Shown in pieces: positions 44,916-54,702 of a stretch of DNA of 64,000 nucleotides. The notes under the pieces are model-generated. The model was not told the DNA's origin. It was given only the letters and a program-made list of their open reading frames with translations, and searched no databases. How positions within the stretch are numbered: the first letter of the stretch is position 1; each line of letters begins with the position of its first letter. The stretch spans positions 363,891 through 427,890 of the forward strand of contig NZ_KB905696.1 of NCBI RefSeq assembly GCF_000380985.1, in the 5' to 3' direction. The position numbers and the translations under genes are program-made. This stretch comes from Proteiniphilum acetatigenes DSM 18083. GTDB lineage: Bacteria > Bacteroidota > Bacteroidia > Bacteroidales > Dysgonomonadaceae.

Positions 44916-46127
44916 ATGTCAGGAAAAATAGAATTTTCAAAAGCCGGAGAACAGACAAAAGCGATCCACGCCGGGGAATTTCCCGATCCCGTAACCCGGG
45001 CTTCTTCTCCCAACTTAGTGATGTCCACTACGTTTGTAACTGATGCCGATTCAGGTTTTTCAGCAGAGAATATGAAGGAAGATGATACATGGATGTACAC
45101 CCGCTGGGGAAATCCCACTATACATCAGTTGGAAGAAAAATTAGCTGTGATGGAAGAGGCGGAAATGGGCGTAGCTTTTGACAGCGGTATGGGAGCGATC
45201 TCTGCGTTACTGTTTCATCTCTTGAAGAGCGGCGATCATGCTGTGGTGACTGATGTAGCCTATGCGGCTCTTTCGGAGTTGACCAATGAGGTAATCCCCG
45301 GTCTGGGTATCAGTATCACCAAAGTAGATACTTCCGATCTAAATGCGATTGAGGAGGCGATTCAACCCAATACCCGGCTGGTATATATTGAAACACCCTG
45401 TAACCCGTTACTTCGTCTGACCGATATTACGGCTGTAGCGGCGATCGCACATAGCGCCGGGGCCAAGTTGGTCGTGGATTCCACCTTTGCCACTCCCATG
45501 GCTACAAAACCATTGACATTGGGTGCCGACTTTGTGATCCATTCCCTCACCAAATATCTGGGAGGACATGGCGATGCTTTAGGAGGGATTGTATTGGGTA
45601 AAAAAGAAGATCTGTTCTCATTGCGGAAAAAGACGGCGATACGTTTGGGAGGAATATTAAGCCCATTCAACGCATGGTTGATTTTAAGAGGCCTGGCTAC
45701 ATTTCCGATACGTATGCGTGCACATCAGGAAAATGCTTTGAAGATAGCTGCATATCTGGAGAAGCATCCAAGGATAAAACGTGTCATATACCCCGGATTG
45801 CCTTCCCATCCCCAATATGAACTTGCACGGAGACAGATGAAAAATTTCTCGGGCATGCTTACATTTCAGGTGGTAAACGGTAGGGAAATGGCGCAGAAAT
45901 TAGCGGAAAAACTACAAATCATCCACTATGCCGTCTCACTGGGACACCACCGTTCTCTTATCTTCTATATGGATAGCAAGAATTTACAACAGACATCTTT
46001 CCACCTTTCAACTTCCGGGCAACTGGATTCCTGGAACAGATTTGCCGGGGAAGGTATCTTCCGTCTTTCTGTCGGCCTTGAAGACGCAGACGATCTGATA
46101 GCCGACTTGGAGCAGGCATTATTATAA
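44916..46127 (+). CDS. PLP-dependent transulfuration enzyme (Cys/Met metabolism family)
   Basis: A 403-residue Cys/Met-metabolism PLP enzyme. PLP Lys is in HSLTKYLGGHGDALGG; YTRWGNPTIHQLEEKLA and RLSVGLEDADDLIADLEQ are conserved family blocks. Members include methionine gamma-lyase, cystathionine gamma-synthase or lyase and O-acetylhomoserine sulfhydrylase. The active-site Cys typical of methionine gamma-lyase is Ala-like here (VAYAALSE where lyases read YGC), so a lyase label is not safe. The attenuator upstream implies response to cysteine or methionine supply. It is a single-gene transcript; the right neighbour is convergent. Confidence 0.9.
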   Translation: MSGKIEFSKAGEQTKAIHAGEFPDPVTRASSPNLVMSTTFVTDADSGFSAENMKEDDTWMYTRWGNPTIHQLEEKLAVMEEAEMGVAFDSGMGAISALLFHLLKSGDHAVVTDVAYAALSELTNEVIPGLGISITKVDTSDLNAIEEAIQPNTRLVYIETPCNPLLRLTDITAVAAIAHSAGAKLVVDSTFATPMATKPLTLGADFVIHSLTKYLGGHGDALGGIVLGKKEDLFSLRKKTAIRLGGILSPFNAWLILRGLATFPIRMRAHQENALKIAAYLEKHPRIKRVIYPGLPSHPQYELARRQMKNFSGMLTFQVVNGREMAQKLAEKLQIIHYAVSLGHHRSLIFYMDSKNLQQTSFHLSTSGQLDSWNRFAGEGIFRLSVGLEDADDLIADLEQALL

Positions 46128-46195
46128 ATTGTTTGAATGGATACGGATGTGTTCAAGAAACGCATTGCAGCCCTTTAGGGAGCTTTTTGCCGTAA

Positions 46196-46762
46196 TTATT
46201 TTACCATTCCGGCAATTTTCTTCAAAATCTTTTCGCACTGCTGTGTGTTTTTATACTTCATTCGGTCGATTCGGGTTACTCTTACCGGTTTGATCCCGCA
46301 AAATTTCAGGGTGGCTTGCTTCACGGTATTGAGGTCGCTCCTGTGGTATTGCCACCGGATATAGATATTGGGGGCGTCGCAGGTGGTAATGATGTGAGCA
46401 CTCCTGCCTTTCAGGTATTTATCCCAAAAAGGATCTTTCTTATGATACTTAAAGGCAAAACCGGGGAGCAACGTCCTGTCGAGAAACCCTTTAAATAAAG
46501 CCGGGACACTGCCCCACCACATCGGATAGACAATCACCCAATGCTCGCACCACAGGATATTTTCTTGTGCCGTTTTCAAATCGGGTTCTAACTCCGGGAT
46601 GACCGTATAGCCTTTCCATAAAATGGGGTCGAATTGCATCTCACCGAGACGCTGAAATCTCACTTCGTGTCCCGATTGTAGGGCCTGGTTGTAGTAGGTC
46701 TCGGCAATTTTTCCATTAAAACTGTCACTGTTGGGATGAGCGAGTAGAAGGTAAATCTTCAT
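46196..46762 (-). CDS. Flavodoxin-fold NAD(P)H oxidoreductase (MdaB/KefF/YwrO type)
   Basis: A 188-residue flavoprotein: KIYLLLAHPNSDSFNGKIAETYYN is the FMN-binding start, ENILWCEHWVIVYPMWWGSVPALFKGFLDRTLLPGFAF is the conserved second block. Enzymes of the family reduce quinones with NAD(P)H or act as modulators of efflux. The start at 46762 is chosen; the frame extends upstream to 46795 with no family support. The -7 box TAATTTTG is the complement of 46793-46800. Confidence 0.88.
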   Translation of the reverse strand: MKIYLLLAHPNSDSFNGKIAETYYNQALQSGHEVRFQRLGEMQFDPILWKGYTVIPELEPDLKTAQENILWCEHWVIVYPMWWGSVPALFKGFLDRTLLPGFAFKYHKKDPFWDKYLKGRSAHIITTCDAPNIYIRWQYHRSDLNTVKQATLKFCGIKPVRVTRIDRMKYKNTQQCEKILKKIAGMVK

Positions 46763-46792
46763 ACGATTATTATTTCGCTGATTATCAGTGCG

Positions 46793-46800
46793 CAAAATTA
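46793..46800 (-). promoter_or_regulatory. -7 box of the flavodoxin-fold oxidoreductase gene
   Basis: TAATTTTG on the minus strand, 30 bases before the ATG. Confidence 0.45.
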
Positions 46801-46911
46801 TGAATAAATAACGAGATATCTTCTGAAGGACGATTAAATTTTTGTTACATTTTTACTTCCCCGCCTGCGGGGTGCTTCTTTATAAATTGTTTATTCGCAG
46901 AGTGCAAATTT

Positions 46912-47907
46912 TTATGCCGGAAATTCCAATTTAAAGCAAGTTCCGTTTTTGCCAGACTGCACCGATATTTTTCCTTTATGCCGGGCAACAATCTGCCGAC
47001 AGAGGCTGAGGCCGATACCGGATCCGTTTGCCTTTGTCGAGTAGAACGGAATGAATATTTTATCTATTGCTTCGGGTGCGATACCCTGTCCGTTGTCGGA
47101 AACCGTAATCTCCACCTTATCGCCCACCATTTCTGCTTTCACCTCTATTTTTTCTTCGGGTAATCCGCTACAGGCTTCATGGGCATTTTTCAGCAGGTTG
47201 ATCAGCAGTTGCTCCACCATGGTCTTATCGGCATTTAAGATCAGCTGTGTAGGGTAGACGGACCAGAAAAAATCGATGCCGTTGGAAGCGGTTAGTTGTT
47301 GTATCGATTTGAGCAGGGCATGCATCTGGATAGGTTGCTTGACAGGTTGCGGTAACCGGGTAAGTGTCCGGTAGTTCTCCACAAAAGAGAGTAATCCCTT
47401 GCTTCGCCGGTGGATCGTCTCCATGGCTTGTTGCATGATCCGGTATCTTTCCAGATCCACCTTTTCCTGGTCTTCCTGTTCACTGAGCGTCTCCGACAAA
47501 GAGATAATCGGGGCGATGCTGTTCATGATTTCGTGGGTAAGCACGCTGATCAGTTTTTGCCACGCTTTGGTTTCGGCCTCTTCCATTACGGAGTCGTGTG
47601 TGCGGCTTCGGAATGTTTCCAACGCTTCGTTCATTTCCTGTAGTAACAGGTTAAGTTCGTCGTTGGAGCGATTACTGGGAAAATGGGTGGAAAAATCGGA
47701 ATGGCGGATGCCCCCTATCATTCTTCCCATGCGTTCTATCAGGTTTTTCCGGTCGTAATAGAGTGATACCGCCAATAGGATGATGCCCGTCAACACTAAG
47801 ACAGACGAGAAATAGTATTCCTGCCAGAAAAGCCATCCGACGGCAAGCGATAACAGTGCAATGGCTGCTATTTTGCTGAGGAAGATATATTTGGACTGAA
47901 TATTCAT
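46912..47907 (-). CDS. Sensor histidine kinase (NtrY-like)
   Basis: A 331-residue membrane kinase. Two transmembrane helices (residues about 10-27 and 33-50) leave almost no periplasmic sensing domain, so the input is probably within the membrane. The H-box has His125 in SVLTHEIMNSIAPI; the N-box is NLLKNAHEACSG; the G1 box DNGQGIAPEAIDKIF and the G2 box STKANGSGIGLSL follow. It is paired with the NtrC-type regulator upstream on the same strand, 31 bases apart, and together they are divergent from the tolC-led export operon, the presumed target. Confidence 0.92.
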   Translation of the reverse strand: MNIQSKYIFLSKIAAIALLSLAVGWLFWQEYYFSSVLVLTGIILLAVSLYYDRKNLIERMGRMIGGIRHSDFSTHFPSNRSNDELNLLLQEMNEALETFRSRTHDSVMEEAETKAWQKLISVLTHEIMNSIAPIISLSETLSEQEDQEKVDLERYRIMQQAMETIHRRSKGLLSFVENYRTLTRLPQPVKQPIQMHALLKSIQQLTASNGIDFFWSVYPTQLILNADKTMVEQLLINLLKNAHEACSGLPEEKIEVKAEMVGDKVEITVSDNGQGIAPEAIDKIFIPFYSTKANGSGIGLSLCRQIVARHKGKISVQSGKNGTCFKLEFPA

Positions 47908-47938
47908 TGTTGTTGGAGTGTTGTGAGGCCACGTAAAG

Positions 47939-49303
47939 TTATTGCGCGCTGAGTTTTTCGATTTTCCGGTAGAGAGTGAAACGGGAGATACCCAATAATT
48001 CCGCTGCCCGATTCATGTTCCCTCCACTTTGGATAAGCGCTTTCTCGATAGCCTCTTTTTCCAGTTGGTCGAGATTCAGGTTTTCGGCTTTCGATTTCCG
48101 ATAGGCAGCCGATTTCAGCATAAAGTCATCCGGAGTAAGTGTAAATCCCGAAGCAAGGATCACCGCCCGTTCTATCGCGTGTTGTAATTCACGCACGTTT
48201 CCGGGCCAGTTGTATTCACGGAGTTTTTTCATTGCCGGTCCAGAAATATTCCGGATATCCTTTTTGTATTTTTTACTGCAGCGTTGCAGAAAATGTTCGG
48301 CAAGCAGGTCGATGTCTTTTCCCCGTTCCCTCAGAGGCGGAATATGCAGCTCGATAGTGTTGATACGGTAGAGCAGATCCTGACGAAACTCACCGTTAGC
48401 GACCATCTCATGGATATCTGCATTGGTTGCGCAGATAAGTCGCACGTTGATGGAAAGCGGTGCAGTGGAACCTAATCGGATGATCTGCTGCTTCTCAATA
48501 GCAGTCAGTAGTTTTGCCTGCATATCGGGAGTCAGGTTACCGATCTCGTCTAAAAAGAGTGTTCCGCCGGATGCAATCTCAAAACGTCCCTGTTTTTCCT
48601 GTCTGGCATCAGTAAACGCCCCTCTCTCATGTCCAAAAAGTTCACTCTCAAACAGTTGTCCGGGAATAGTGCCCAGGTCTATGTGTACAAATGGTTTATC
48701 CGCACGGGGTGAGCAATAACAGAGCAGGTTGGCGATCAGGTCTTTTCCCGTACCGTTTTCACCAAGGATAAGGATATTGGCATCGGTCTCCTTCAACTTG
48801 TCGATGGTTTCGAAAAGCGATTGCATGGGTTCGCTCTCACCGATGATTTCGGGCATGCCTCTATTGCTTTCGAAAGCTGCTACCTTCTGTTTGAGATGTG
48901 TTACTTCGGTACGGTTTTTCCGTAGTTCTATTGCCGCAAAAACCGTTGCCAGTAATTTCTCCTTCTCCCACGGTTTGGGTATGAAGTCGATCGCTCCGGC
49001 CTTGATGGCGCGCACCGCCTTCTCGGTATCGGCATAAGCAGTGATGAAAACCACTACCGCATCAGGATCACTCTTCTTTATCTTTTTGAGCCAGTAAAAC
49101 CCTTCCTGTCCGCTATCGGCATCCTTGGTGAAATTCATATCCAGCAAGATCACATCGGGTTGGAATGTCTTCATGAAATGCTCGATCCGCTCCGGCTGTG
49201 TAGTCACTTTTACCTTTTCCACATGCGGCTGCAAAAGTAAATTGAGCGCGAAGAGAATATCTTCGTTGTCATCTACGATCAGTATTTTACCTTGTTTATG
49301 CAT
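47939..49303 (-). CDS. Sigma-54-dependent NtrC-type response regulator
   Basis: A 454-residue regulator in three modules. Receiver: phospho-acceptor D55 in VILLDMNF. AAA+ domain: Walker A GENGTGKD at 181-188 and the sigma-54-contacting loop reading GAFTDA at 228-233 (the canonical is GAFTGA). Fis-type HTH at the end: NMNRAAELLGISRFTLYRKIEKL. It activates transcription only with sigma-54 RNA polymerase. The start at 49303 (MHKQGKILIVDDNED) is chosen, since the longer frame adds unrelated residues. Matching enhancer sites and a sigma-54 promoter are present in the divergent intergenic region. Confidence 0.94.
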   Translation of the reverse strand: MHKQGKILIVDDNEDILFALNLLLQPHVEKVKVTTQPERIEHFMKTFQPDVILLDMNFTKDADSGQEGFYWLKKIKKSDPDAVVVFITAYADTEKAVRAIKAGAIDFIPKPWEKEKLLATVFAAIELRKNRTEVTHLKQKVAAFESNRGMPEIIGESEPMQSLFETIDKLKETDANILILGENGTGKDLIANLLCYCSPRADKPFVHIDLGTIPGQLFESELFGHERGAFTDARQEKQGRFEIASGGTLFLDEIGNLTPDMQAKLLTAIEKQQIIRLGSTAPLSINVRLICATNADIHEMVANGEFRQDLLYRINTIELHIPPLRERGKDIDLLAEHFLQRCSKKYKKDIRNISGPAMKKLREYNWPGNVRELQHAIERAVILASGFTLTPDDFMLKSAAYRKSKAENLNLDQLEKEAIEKALIQSGGNMNRAAELLGISRFTLYRKIEKLSAQ

Positions 49304-49412
49304 TTTTTTAAGAACTGAGAAATTAGAAGTAGGAAGTGAAGAAGTCCAGGAAATCAAGAAGTTCAGAACGAATAAACTAAGGTGCTAATTTATTAATATG
49401 CCAATTAAATTA

Positions 49413-49444
49413 AATCTGAAATCTTGAATCTGAAATCTTGAATC
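49413..49444. repeat. Tandem 14-mer repeat
   Basis: AATCTGAAATCTTG occurs twice exactly (49413-49426 and 49427-49440) followed by a partial third copy. Upstream bases to 49310 are AAGAAGT-like degenerate units. Confidence 0.75.
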
Positions 49445-49485
49445 CCAACCACTACAAAGATATAACAATATTCCTTTCTGTTGAC

Positions 49486-49520
49486 GTGCGAAATCGAACA
49501 TGTTTTGTGCGTAATCGCAC
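49486..49520. promoter_or_regulatory. Two NtrC-type enhancer sites, 21 bp apart
   Basis: Site A GTGCGAAATCGAAC (49486-49499, one-base-off palindrome) and site B GTGCGTAATCGCAC (49507-49520, perfect palindrome GTGCG-N4-CGCAC). Their starts are 21 bases apart, two helical turns, so both face the same side. They lie 56-90 bases upstream of the sigma-54 element at 49576. Confidence 0.72.
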
Positions 49521-49575
49521 CTGATTGTATTGGGGCTCTGTTTGTAAGTGTCTTATAATTAATATTTTGATTAGA

Positions 49576-49591
49576 TGGCATGACCTTTGAT
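49576..49591 (+). promoter_or_regulatory. Sigma-54 promoter of the tolC-led export operon
   Basis: TGGCATGACCTTTGAT matches TGGCACG-N4-TTGCW at all but two of the conserved positions, with the GG and TG dinucleotides at the right spacing. The expected transcription start is near 49602, two or three bases before the tolC ATG at 49605. Confidence 0.65.
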
Positions 49592-49604
49592 ATAGGTTTG
49601 TCGT

Positions 49605-51065
49605 ATGAGGAATACTTTTCTTGTTTTGTTATTTTTGCTACCGATATGGATGGTCAATGGGCAGGACACGCTTCGTCTTACTTTAGACGAAGCAGTAGCT
49701 CTTGCCCGCCGGCAATCCCCCCAGTCAGTGGCGGCACGCCACCAGTATAGGGCATCATACTGGAATTGGCGTTCGTTCAAAGCCGATTATCTGCCCAGCC
49801 TGTCATTTACATCCTATTCTGAATTAAACCGCTCCATCAGAACAGTGACCAGGCCCGACGGGAGCGACAGTTTCGTGCCTCGCGATCAACTGTCGAACGA
49901 CGGTATGCTTACCGTGAACCAGAATATTGCTTTACTTGGAGGGAGTGTATATATGCAAACCGGTCTCCAGCGACTCGATGTCTTTTCAGATAACCAGGTG
50001 TCTTTTAAATCTACTCCTGTCGTGATCGGATATTCCCAGAATCTTTTCGGATACAATTCCCTGAAATGGAATAAACGTATAGAGCCGGCACGCTACACAC
50101 ATGCACGGAAACAATATAGTGAAACGCTTGAGTTGGTGGCTTCGGCTACAGCAATGAAGTTTTTTCAACTGGCTACAGCACAGAGCAATTTCCGGTCGGC
50201 AACCTATAACTATGCCAATGCCGATACGCTTTACCGATATGCGCAAGGGCGTTACGAGATCGGTACCATCACCGAGAACGAAATGTTGCAACTGGAGATT
50301 AACTATCTCTCCGAACAGACTAACCGGTTGAATGCACGCATTGAAATGGATGACTATATACTGGATCTGCGTAGTTTTCTGGGGATCACTGACAATGTGG
50401 AGATTGTGGCTGAAATAAGCCACGATGTCCCGGAGTTTATTGTCCTCCTGGAAGAAGCTCTTTCACTTGCCCATCAAAACAGCCCCGATACGGAGCTGTT
50501 TTACCTGCAGAAACTGCAAAGTGAGAGTGCTGTAGCTAACGCCAAAGCATCGCGCGGATTTAAAGCCGACCTGTATCTTGAGTTCGGCTTGTCGCAGACC
50601 GACCCTAATTTCTCCAATGTGTATAATAATCCGCTGAACTCTCAATTGATAAGCCTGGGAATCCGTATCCCTATTCTTGACTGGGGTGTGGGACGAGGAC
50701 GTGTAGAAGTAGCAAAGAGTAACCTCGAGAAAGTGAAAATAGAACTGGTACAGGCACAAACAGATTTTGATGCCAACGTGATAAAGCTTGTAAAACAATT
50801 CAATCTGCAGGCTGATAAGGTGGATATCGCCTATCGGACCAATGAGCGTGCCCAACGTCGGAATGATGTGGCTTACCGTCTATATCTGCTCGGAAAGTCG
50901 ACTGTACTCGACCTGAATGCCGCCATTGAAGAAAAAGACAGATCTCAGAGAGCATATATCCGTGAACTGCAAAACTACTGGAGTTTGTATTACGGATTAA
51001 GAAGTATCACGGGATGGGATTTTGAGGAAAATAGCCCGCTAAATCTTCCGATGGAAGAATTTTAG
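49605..51065 (+). CDS. TolC-family outer-membrane efflux protein
   Basis: A 486-residue outer-membrane factor. Signal peptide MRNTFLVLLFLLPIWMVNG; the two homologous halves begin LTLDEAVALARRQSPQSVAAR and ALSLAHQNSPDTELFYL; the rest is alpha-helical coiled barrel (ANADTLYRYAQGRYEIGTITENEM, YRTNERAQRRNDVAYRLYLLGK). It would form the exit duct of a tripartite exporter with the HlyD protein next to it. It opens the operon that runs to the window end. Confidence 0.92.
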   Translation: MRNTFLVLLFLLPIWMVNGQDTLRLTLDEAVALARRQSPQSVAARHQYRASYWNWRSFKADYLPSLSFTSYSELNRSIRTVTRPDGSDSFVPRDQLSNDGMLTVNQNIALLGGSVYMQTGLQRLDVFSDNQVSFKSTPVVIGYSQNLFGYNSLKWNKRIEPARYTHARKQYSETLELVASATAMKFFQLATAQSNFRSATYNYANADTLYRYAQGRYEIGTITENEMLQLEINYLSEQTNRLNARIEMDDYILDLRSFLGITDNVEIVAEISHDVPEFIVLLEEALSLAHQNSPDTELFYLQKLQSESAVANAKASRGFKADLYLEFGLSQTDPNFSNVYNNPLNSQLISLGIRIPILDWGVGRGRVEVAKSNLEKVKIELVQAQTDFDANVIKLVKQFNLQADKVDIAYRTNERAQRRNDVAYRLYLLGKSTVLDLNAAIEEKDRSQRAYIRELQNYWSLYYGLRSITGWDFEENSPLNLPMEEF

Positions 51066-51131
51066 TGCGTCCACTTCGTGTATTTTCATGAATATCTAAA
51101 GTTTGACGTATAAAAGAATAGTAAAAATCAG

Positions 51132-52445
51132 ATGGAAAATCATTCTCAACATACCGGAAACGGGGGTGCGTTCCACGAATCGCGCGATTCTTCGATGGAC
51201 AAGCGGCTGCCGAAGAAACCCTTTTTTCAGAAATACAGGTTCTATCTGCTTGGCGGAACTGCTTTCGTTACTTTTTTAGTGTATGTTCTGATAAGCGTAT
51301 CGGGGGCGCGGAAATTGCGGGTGGATGGTGAACGGGTTGTGATTGCTGATGTGTCTCAGGCGCCATTTCTCGATTATGTGGATGCCGAAGGAATCGTGCA
51401 GTCGTACCTTACCATCAAACTCAATGCATTGGAGTCGGGTACGGTAAAACGGATTGTGGCCGAAGAGGGATCGATGCTCCGACAGGACGATATTATCCTG
51501 GAACTTCAGAATCCTGAACTGGAACGTATCATCGAAGAGCAACAGGACGAATGGGAAAAACAGCGCATTCTTTATGAAGAGAAAAAGGTGGAAATGGAAC
51601 AAAAATCCATACTTTTACGTCAGCAATCCTTACAGGCACGATACGAATTAAGCCGGCTCGAAAAAGATTTCGCCCTGGGTGAAGAAGAATTTAGGATGGG
51701 AGTGAAAAGCAAAGCGCAACTCGACCTGCAGCGTGAAGAATACGACTATAAGGCCCAAAATACGAGCCTCCAACTTGAAGGGCTCAGGCACGATAGTGCT
51801 GCAACACACCTGCGTCGTGAGTTGATGGATAATGACCTGGAACGTGCCCGGAAGAACACGGCACATGCCCGTTCACGTATGGAAAACTTAGTGGTACGCG
51901 CCCCGGCAAACGGGCAATTGAGCTACCTGAATGTAACTCCCGGCCAGCGTGTAGGACAATCTGAAAATATCGGCGAAATAAAAGTAATGGACAACTTCAA
52001 GATACATATCCGGTTGAGCGAATATTATATCGATCGGGTGCAAGTAGGACTACCTGCTTCGGTCACCTATCAGGGTGAAAAATATCCGTTGCGGGTTTCG
52101 AAAGTAGTCCCCGAAGTGAAAGAGCGCCAGTTCGATGTGGATTTGGTGTTCACGGGGGATATGCCTGACAATGTGCGTATCGGCCGTAGTTTCCGTGTGC
52201 AGGTGGAATTGGGACAGCCCGAAGCGGGTATCGTCATCCCGCGGGGTGATTTTTTCCAGACTACCGGTGGACAGTGGATCTACAAGTTAAATAGTTCGGG
52301 TGATAAAGCCATCCGTGTATCCATTACCATTGGTCGTCAGAATCCAGTCCAGTATGAGGTCTTGAGCGGACTTGCCCCTGGCGACCGTGTGGTGGTAAGC
52401 GGTTATGCCAATTTTGGGGATGCCGAGGAACTGGTGATAAAGTGA
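51132..52445 (+). CDS. HlyD-family periplasmic adaptor subunit
   Basis: A 437-residue membrane-fusion protein. After a cytoplasmic lead comes one transmembrane helix (FYLLGGTAFVTFLVYVLISVSG, about residues 37-57), then the lipoyl/barrel-sandwich halves around LNALESGTVKRIVAEEGSML and NLVVRAPANGQLSYLNVTPGQRVG, with a long coiled hairpin between (EEQQDEWEKQRILYEEKKVEMEQK), and the beta-barrel near GLPASVTYQGEKYPLRVSKV. It would bridge the inner-membrane ABC permeases and TolC. It follows tolC with 66 bases between. Confidence 0.92.
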   Translation: MENHSQHTGNGGAFHESRDSSMDKRLPKKPFFQKYRFYLLGGTAFVTFLVYVLISVSGARKLRVDGERVVIADVSQAPFLDYVDAEGIVQSYLTIKLNALESGTVKRIVAEEGSMLRQDDIILELQNPELERIIEEQQDEWEKQRILYEEKKVEMEQKSILLRQQSLQARYELSRLEKDFALGEEEFRMGVKSKAQLDLQREEYDYKAQNTSLQLEGLRHDSAATHLRRELMDNDLERARKNTAHARSRMENLVVRAPANGQLSYLNVTPGQRVGQSENIGEIKVMDNFKIHIRLSEYYIDRVQVGLPASVTYQGEKYPLRVSKVVPEVKERQFDVDLVFTGDMPDNVRIGRSFRVQVELGQPEAGIVIPRGDFFQTTGGQWIYKLNSSGDKAIRVSITIGRQNPVQYEVLSGLAPGDRVVVSGYANFGDAEELVIK

Positions 52446-52538
52446 TAAGGTGGAAATGACTGGGGAGAAAGGGAGGAGTGAAAGATTATCATATTTGATA
52501 AATAATGATATCGAAGAAATATTATAAAAAATAATCGT

Positions 52539-54626
52539 ATGAAGACAACAAAAATGACAGTTATTGCCTTGTTTATCCTGGCAAGTATAGCCATGCAGGC
52601 ACAACACAACGTAGTGGAGAAACCGGTTAGTATGCACAGCAATACTACCACACTGGAAATACATCGGGTAACACTCACCGATACTGCTACTGTACTGGAT
52701 ATGGATGCTTTCTTTCGCCCGGGTTGGTGGATCAGGGTCGTATCCGACAGTTATTTAATGGCCGACGGCAAGAAGTACATGATCCGCAGCGGGGAAGGAA
52801 TAGAACTTGACTCACTCTTCTGGATGCCTGCATCGGGAGAAGCTTCTTTCAAATTAGTATTTGATCCATTGCCCAAAAACACAGAAACATTCGATTTTGT
52901 TGAAAGCGATTGTGCCGACTGTTTTAAGATATGGGGTGTATATCTTGCCAGTGAACGCGTCTCTTTACCCGAAATACCGTCGAAATACCGTCAAACCCAT
53001 CCAACAGAGACGGATATAGCGGTCAGATGGGAAAGGGGAAAGGCTGTTGTAAATGGTAAGTTCATGGGCTATGCTCCACGGTATGAAATGAAACCCCGGT
53101 TGGTTTATTTTAATCCTGTCACGTCGAAAGAGGATATGATTACCATTACACCAGAGGAGGACGGGACATTCCATGCTGAAATCGAAATATATAGCCCTTC
53201 CTACATTTATTTAACCTATGAATCCCCGCAATCCGACAACTTCTGGTTTATTGCCGCACCCGGTCAGGAAACGAATATCCTCATTAACCTGCCCGAAGCC
53301 AACAGAATGAGAAGTCGCTTGCACAAGGAGTCGCCCGGATATGGCAGGAAAGTGATGTTTGCCGACTATCAGTCGAGGTTGAATGACGAATTGAATAATG
53401 GTTCTCTCGTCAGAAATATTTATACCGAAGATTTTATGACAGCTATTGTTGGTATGTATCTTCGTGAATACCATGATTATATTATGGATAAATACGATCG
53501 TGCAGTCCTTAATAACAATGCCCAAAACGTTTCTTCGCAGGCAAAGAAGATTATAAATATGCAACTGGCTTTCGAAGTGAATAATTACCTGATGTCATCA
53601 GATAGTTATTTGATACAGGCATATATGGAAAAAAACAAGGTATCGTGGGGTGAAGCGACAAAAGCAGTCGGATCGCTTACGAAGTACCCTGGCTATAACG
53701 ATTATCTGGTACAGATCCCCTATCCCTATAACGATCCGGATGTACTCTTGGTCCAAAGTCTTCCCTATTATATGAGTATGTTAAGTTATGTCCGTAATCC
53801 GCAGGAAGATCAATTCGGATTGTTCCGTTATCTTGCCGGTTCCGATGAAGTGAAACCGGGAGATCGGGAAATCCTTTCCAACTTCCTGCTGCGTACGCAG
53901 CAGGAAGAGGTCATACCGGATTCATTGATCATTTCTATTTTAAGGTCACACAGGAACCTGCAGGAAGAATACTTTGAAGAAAGCACCGGGATAAACTACC
54001 TGTCCAAAATTTGGAATACCGACGATTGTTTTCTTTTTGATCTGATGACAGCCAATAAGATCTCCCGGAAAATGGAGGATTTCTATCCGTTAACTGATGA
54101 ACAGAAAACGGTCATAGAAGATTTCGACCCGGTTATGCGGGAAGTCATTCTCGAAGAGAACGGCAAACTGTTGGCTAAGATAGAAGAGAATAAGAAGAAA
54201 ACAGGTTACATGGTACTCGATGTGCCGAATGTAGCAGATGAAAGCCTGTTTGCCGAGATGATCAAACCGTTCAAAGGGAAAGCGGTGCTGGTTGATGTGT
54301 GGGCTACGTGGTGCGGGCCATGCAGGGCAGCCAACAAGGCGATGGAGCCGCTGAAAGCACAACTGGCCGATATAGACATTATTTATCTGTACCTGGCGGG
54401 CGAGGATTCCCCGGAAAAGACTTGGCAAAATATGATCCCCGACCTCAAAGGACATCATTATCGAGTGAATGAGACAAGCTGGAACTATCTGCGCCGGTCG
54501 TTAAAATCGGAAGGTGTACCGACTTATATTGTACTGGATAAGGAAGGTAACCAAACATTTCATTCCGTCGGTTTCCCGGGTGCAGATACCATGAAAAAGG
54601 AACTAAAGAAAGCGTTGGGGGAATAA
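52539..54626 (+). CDS. Large secreted TlpA-like thioredoxin-domain protein
   Basis: A 695-residue protein with signal peptide (MKTTKMTVIALFILASIAMQAQ). The C-terminal domain (about 570-695) is a TlpA/ResA thioredoxin fold with the redox pair C592 and C595 in WCGPC and SEGVPTYIVLDKEG as the cis-Pro loop. The first 560 residues are a non-catalytic, partly beta-rich region with no named family. A periplasmic thiol-disulfide role is inferred. It sits inside the export operon, between the adaptor and permease genes, suggesting a role in maturing the exported substrate or the pump. Neighbour spacing is 93 and 76 bases. Confidence 0.85.
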   Translation: MKTTKMTVIALFILASIAMQAQHNVVEKPVSMHSNTTTLEIHRVTLTDTATVLDMDAFFRPGWWIRVVSDSYLMADGKKYMIRSGEGIELDSLFWMPASGEASFKLVFDPLPKNTETFDFVESDCADCFKIWGVYLASERVSLPEIPSKYRQTHPTETDIAVRWERGKAVVNGKFMGYAPRYEMKPRLVYFNPVTSKEDMITITPEEDGTFHAEIEIYSPSYIYLTYESPQSDNFWFIAAPGQETNILINLPEANRMRSRLHKESPGYGRKVMFADYQSRLNDELNNGSLVRNIYTEDFMTAIVGMYLREYHDYIMDKYDRAVLNNNAQNVSSQAKKIINMQLAFEVNNYLMSSDSYLIQAYMEKNKVSWGEATKAVGSLTKYPGYNDYLVQIPYPYNDPDVLLVQSLPYYMSMLSYVRNPQEDQFGLFRYLAGSDEVKPGDREILSNFLLRTQQEEVIPDSLIISILRSHRNLQEEYFEESTGINYLSKIWNTDDCFLFDLMTANKISRKMEDFYPLTDEQKTVIEDFDPVMREVILEENGKLLAKIEENKKKTGYMVLDVPNVADESLFAEMIKPFKGKAVLVDVWATWCGPCRAANKAMEPLKAQLADIDIIYLYLAGEDSPEKTWQNMIPDLKGHHYRVNETSWNYLRRSLKSEGVPTYIVLDKEGNQTFHSVGFPGADTMKKELKKALGE

Positions 54627-54702
54627 TAGTCCCTGGAGCGTCAAAAGGTCTCAAATCTTTTGACGGTTAAAAAATATTCACAATTGATAAACCGGAATTA
54701 TC

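Noticed and set aside
44916..46127. Firm call as methionine gamma-lyase
   Set aside because: The usual active-site Cys is replaced at the corresponding position, so only the family can be stated.
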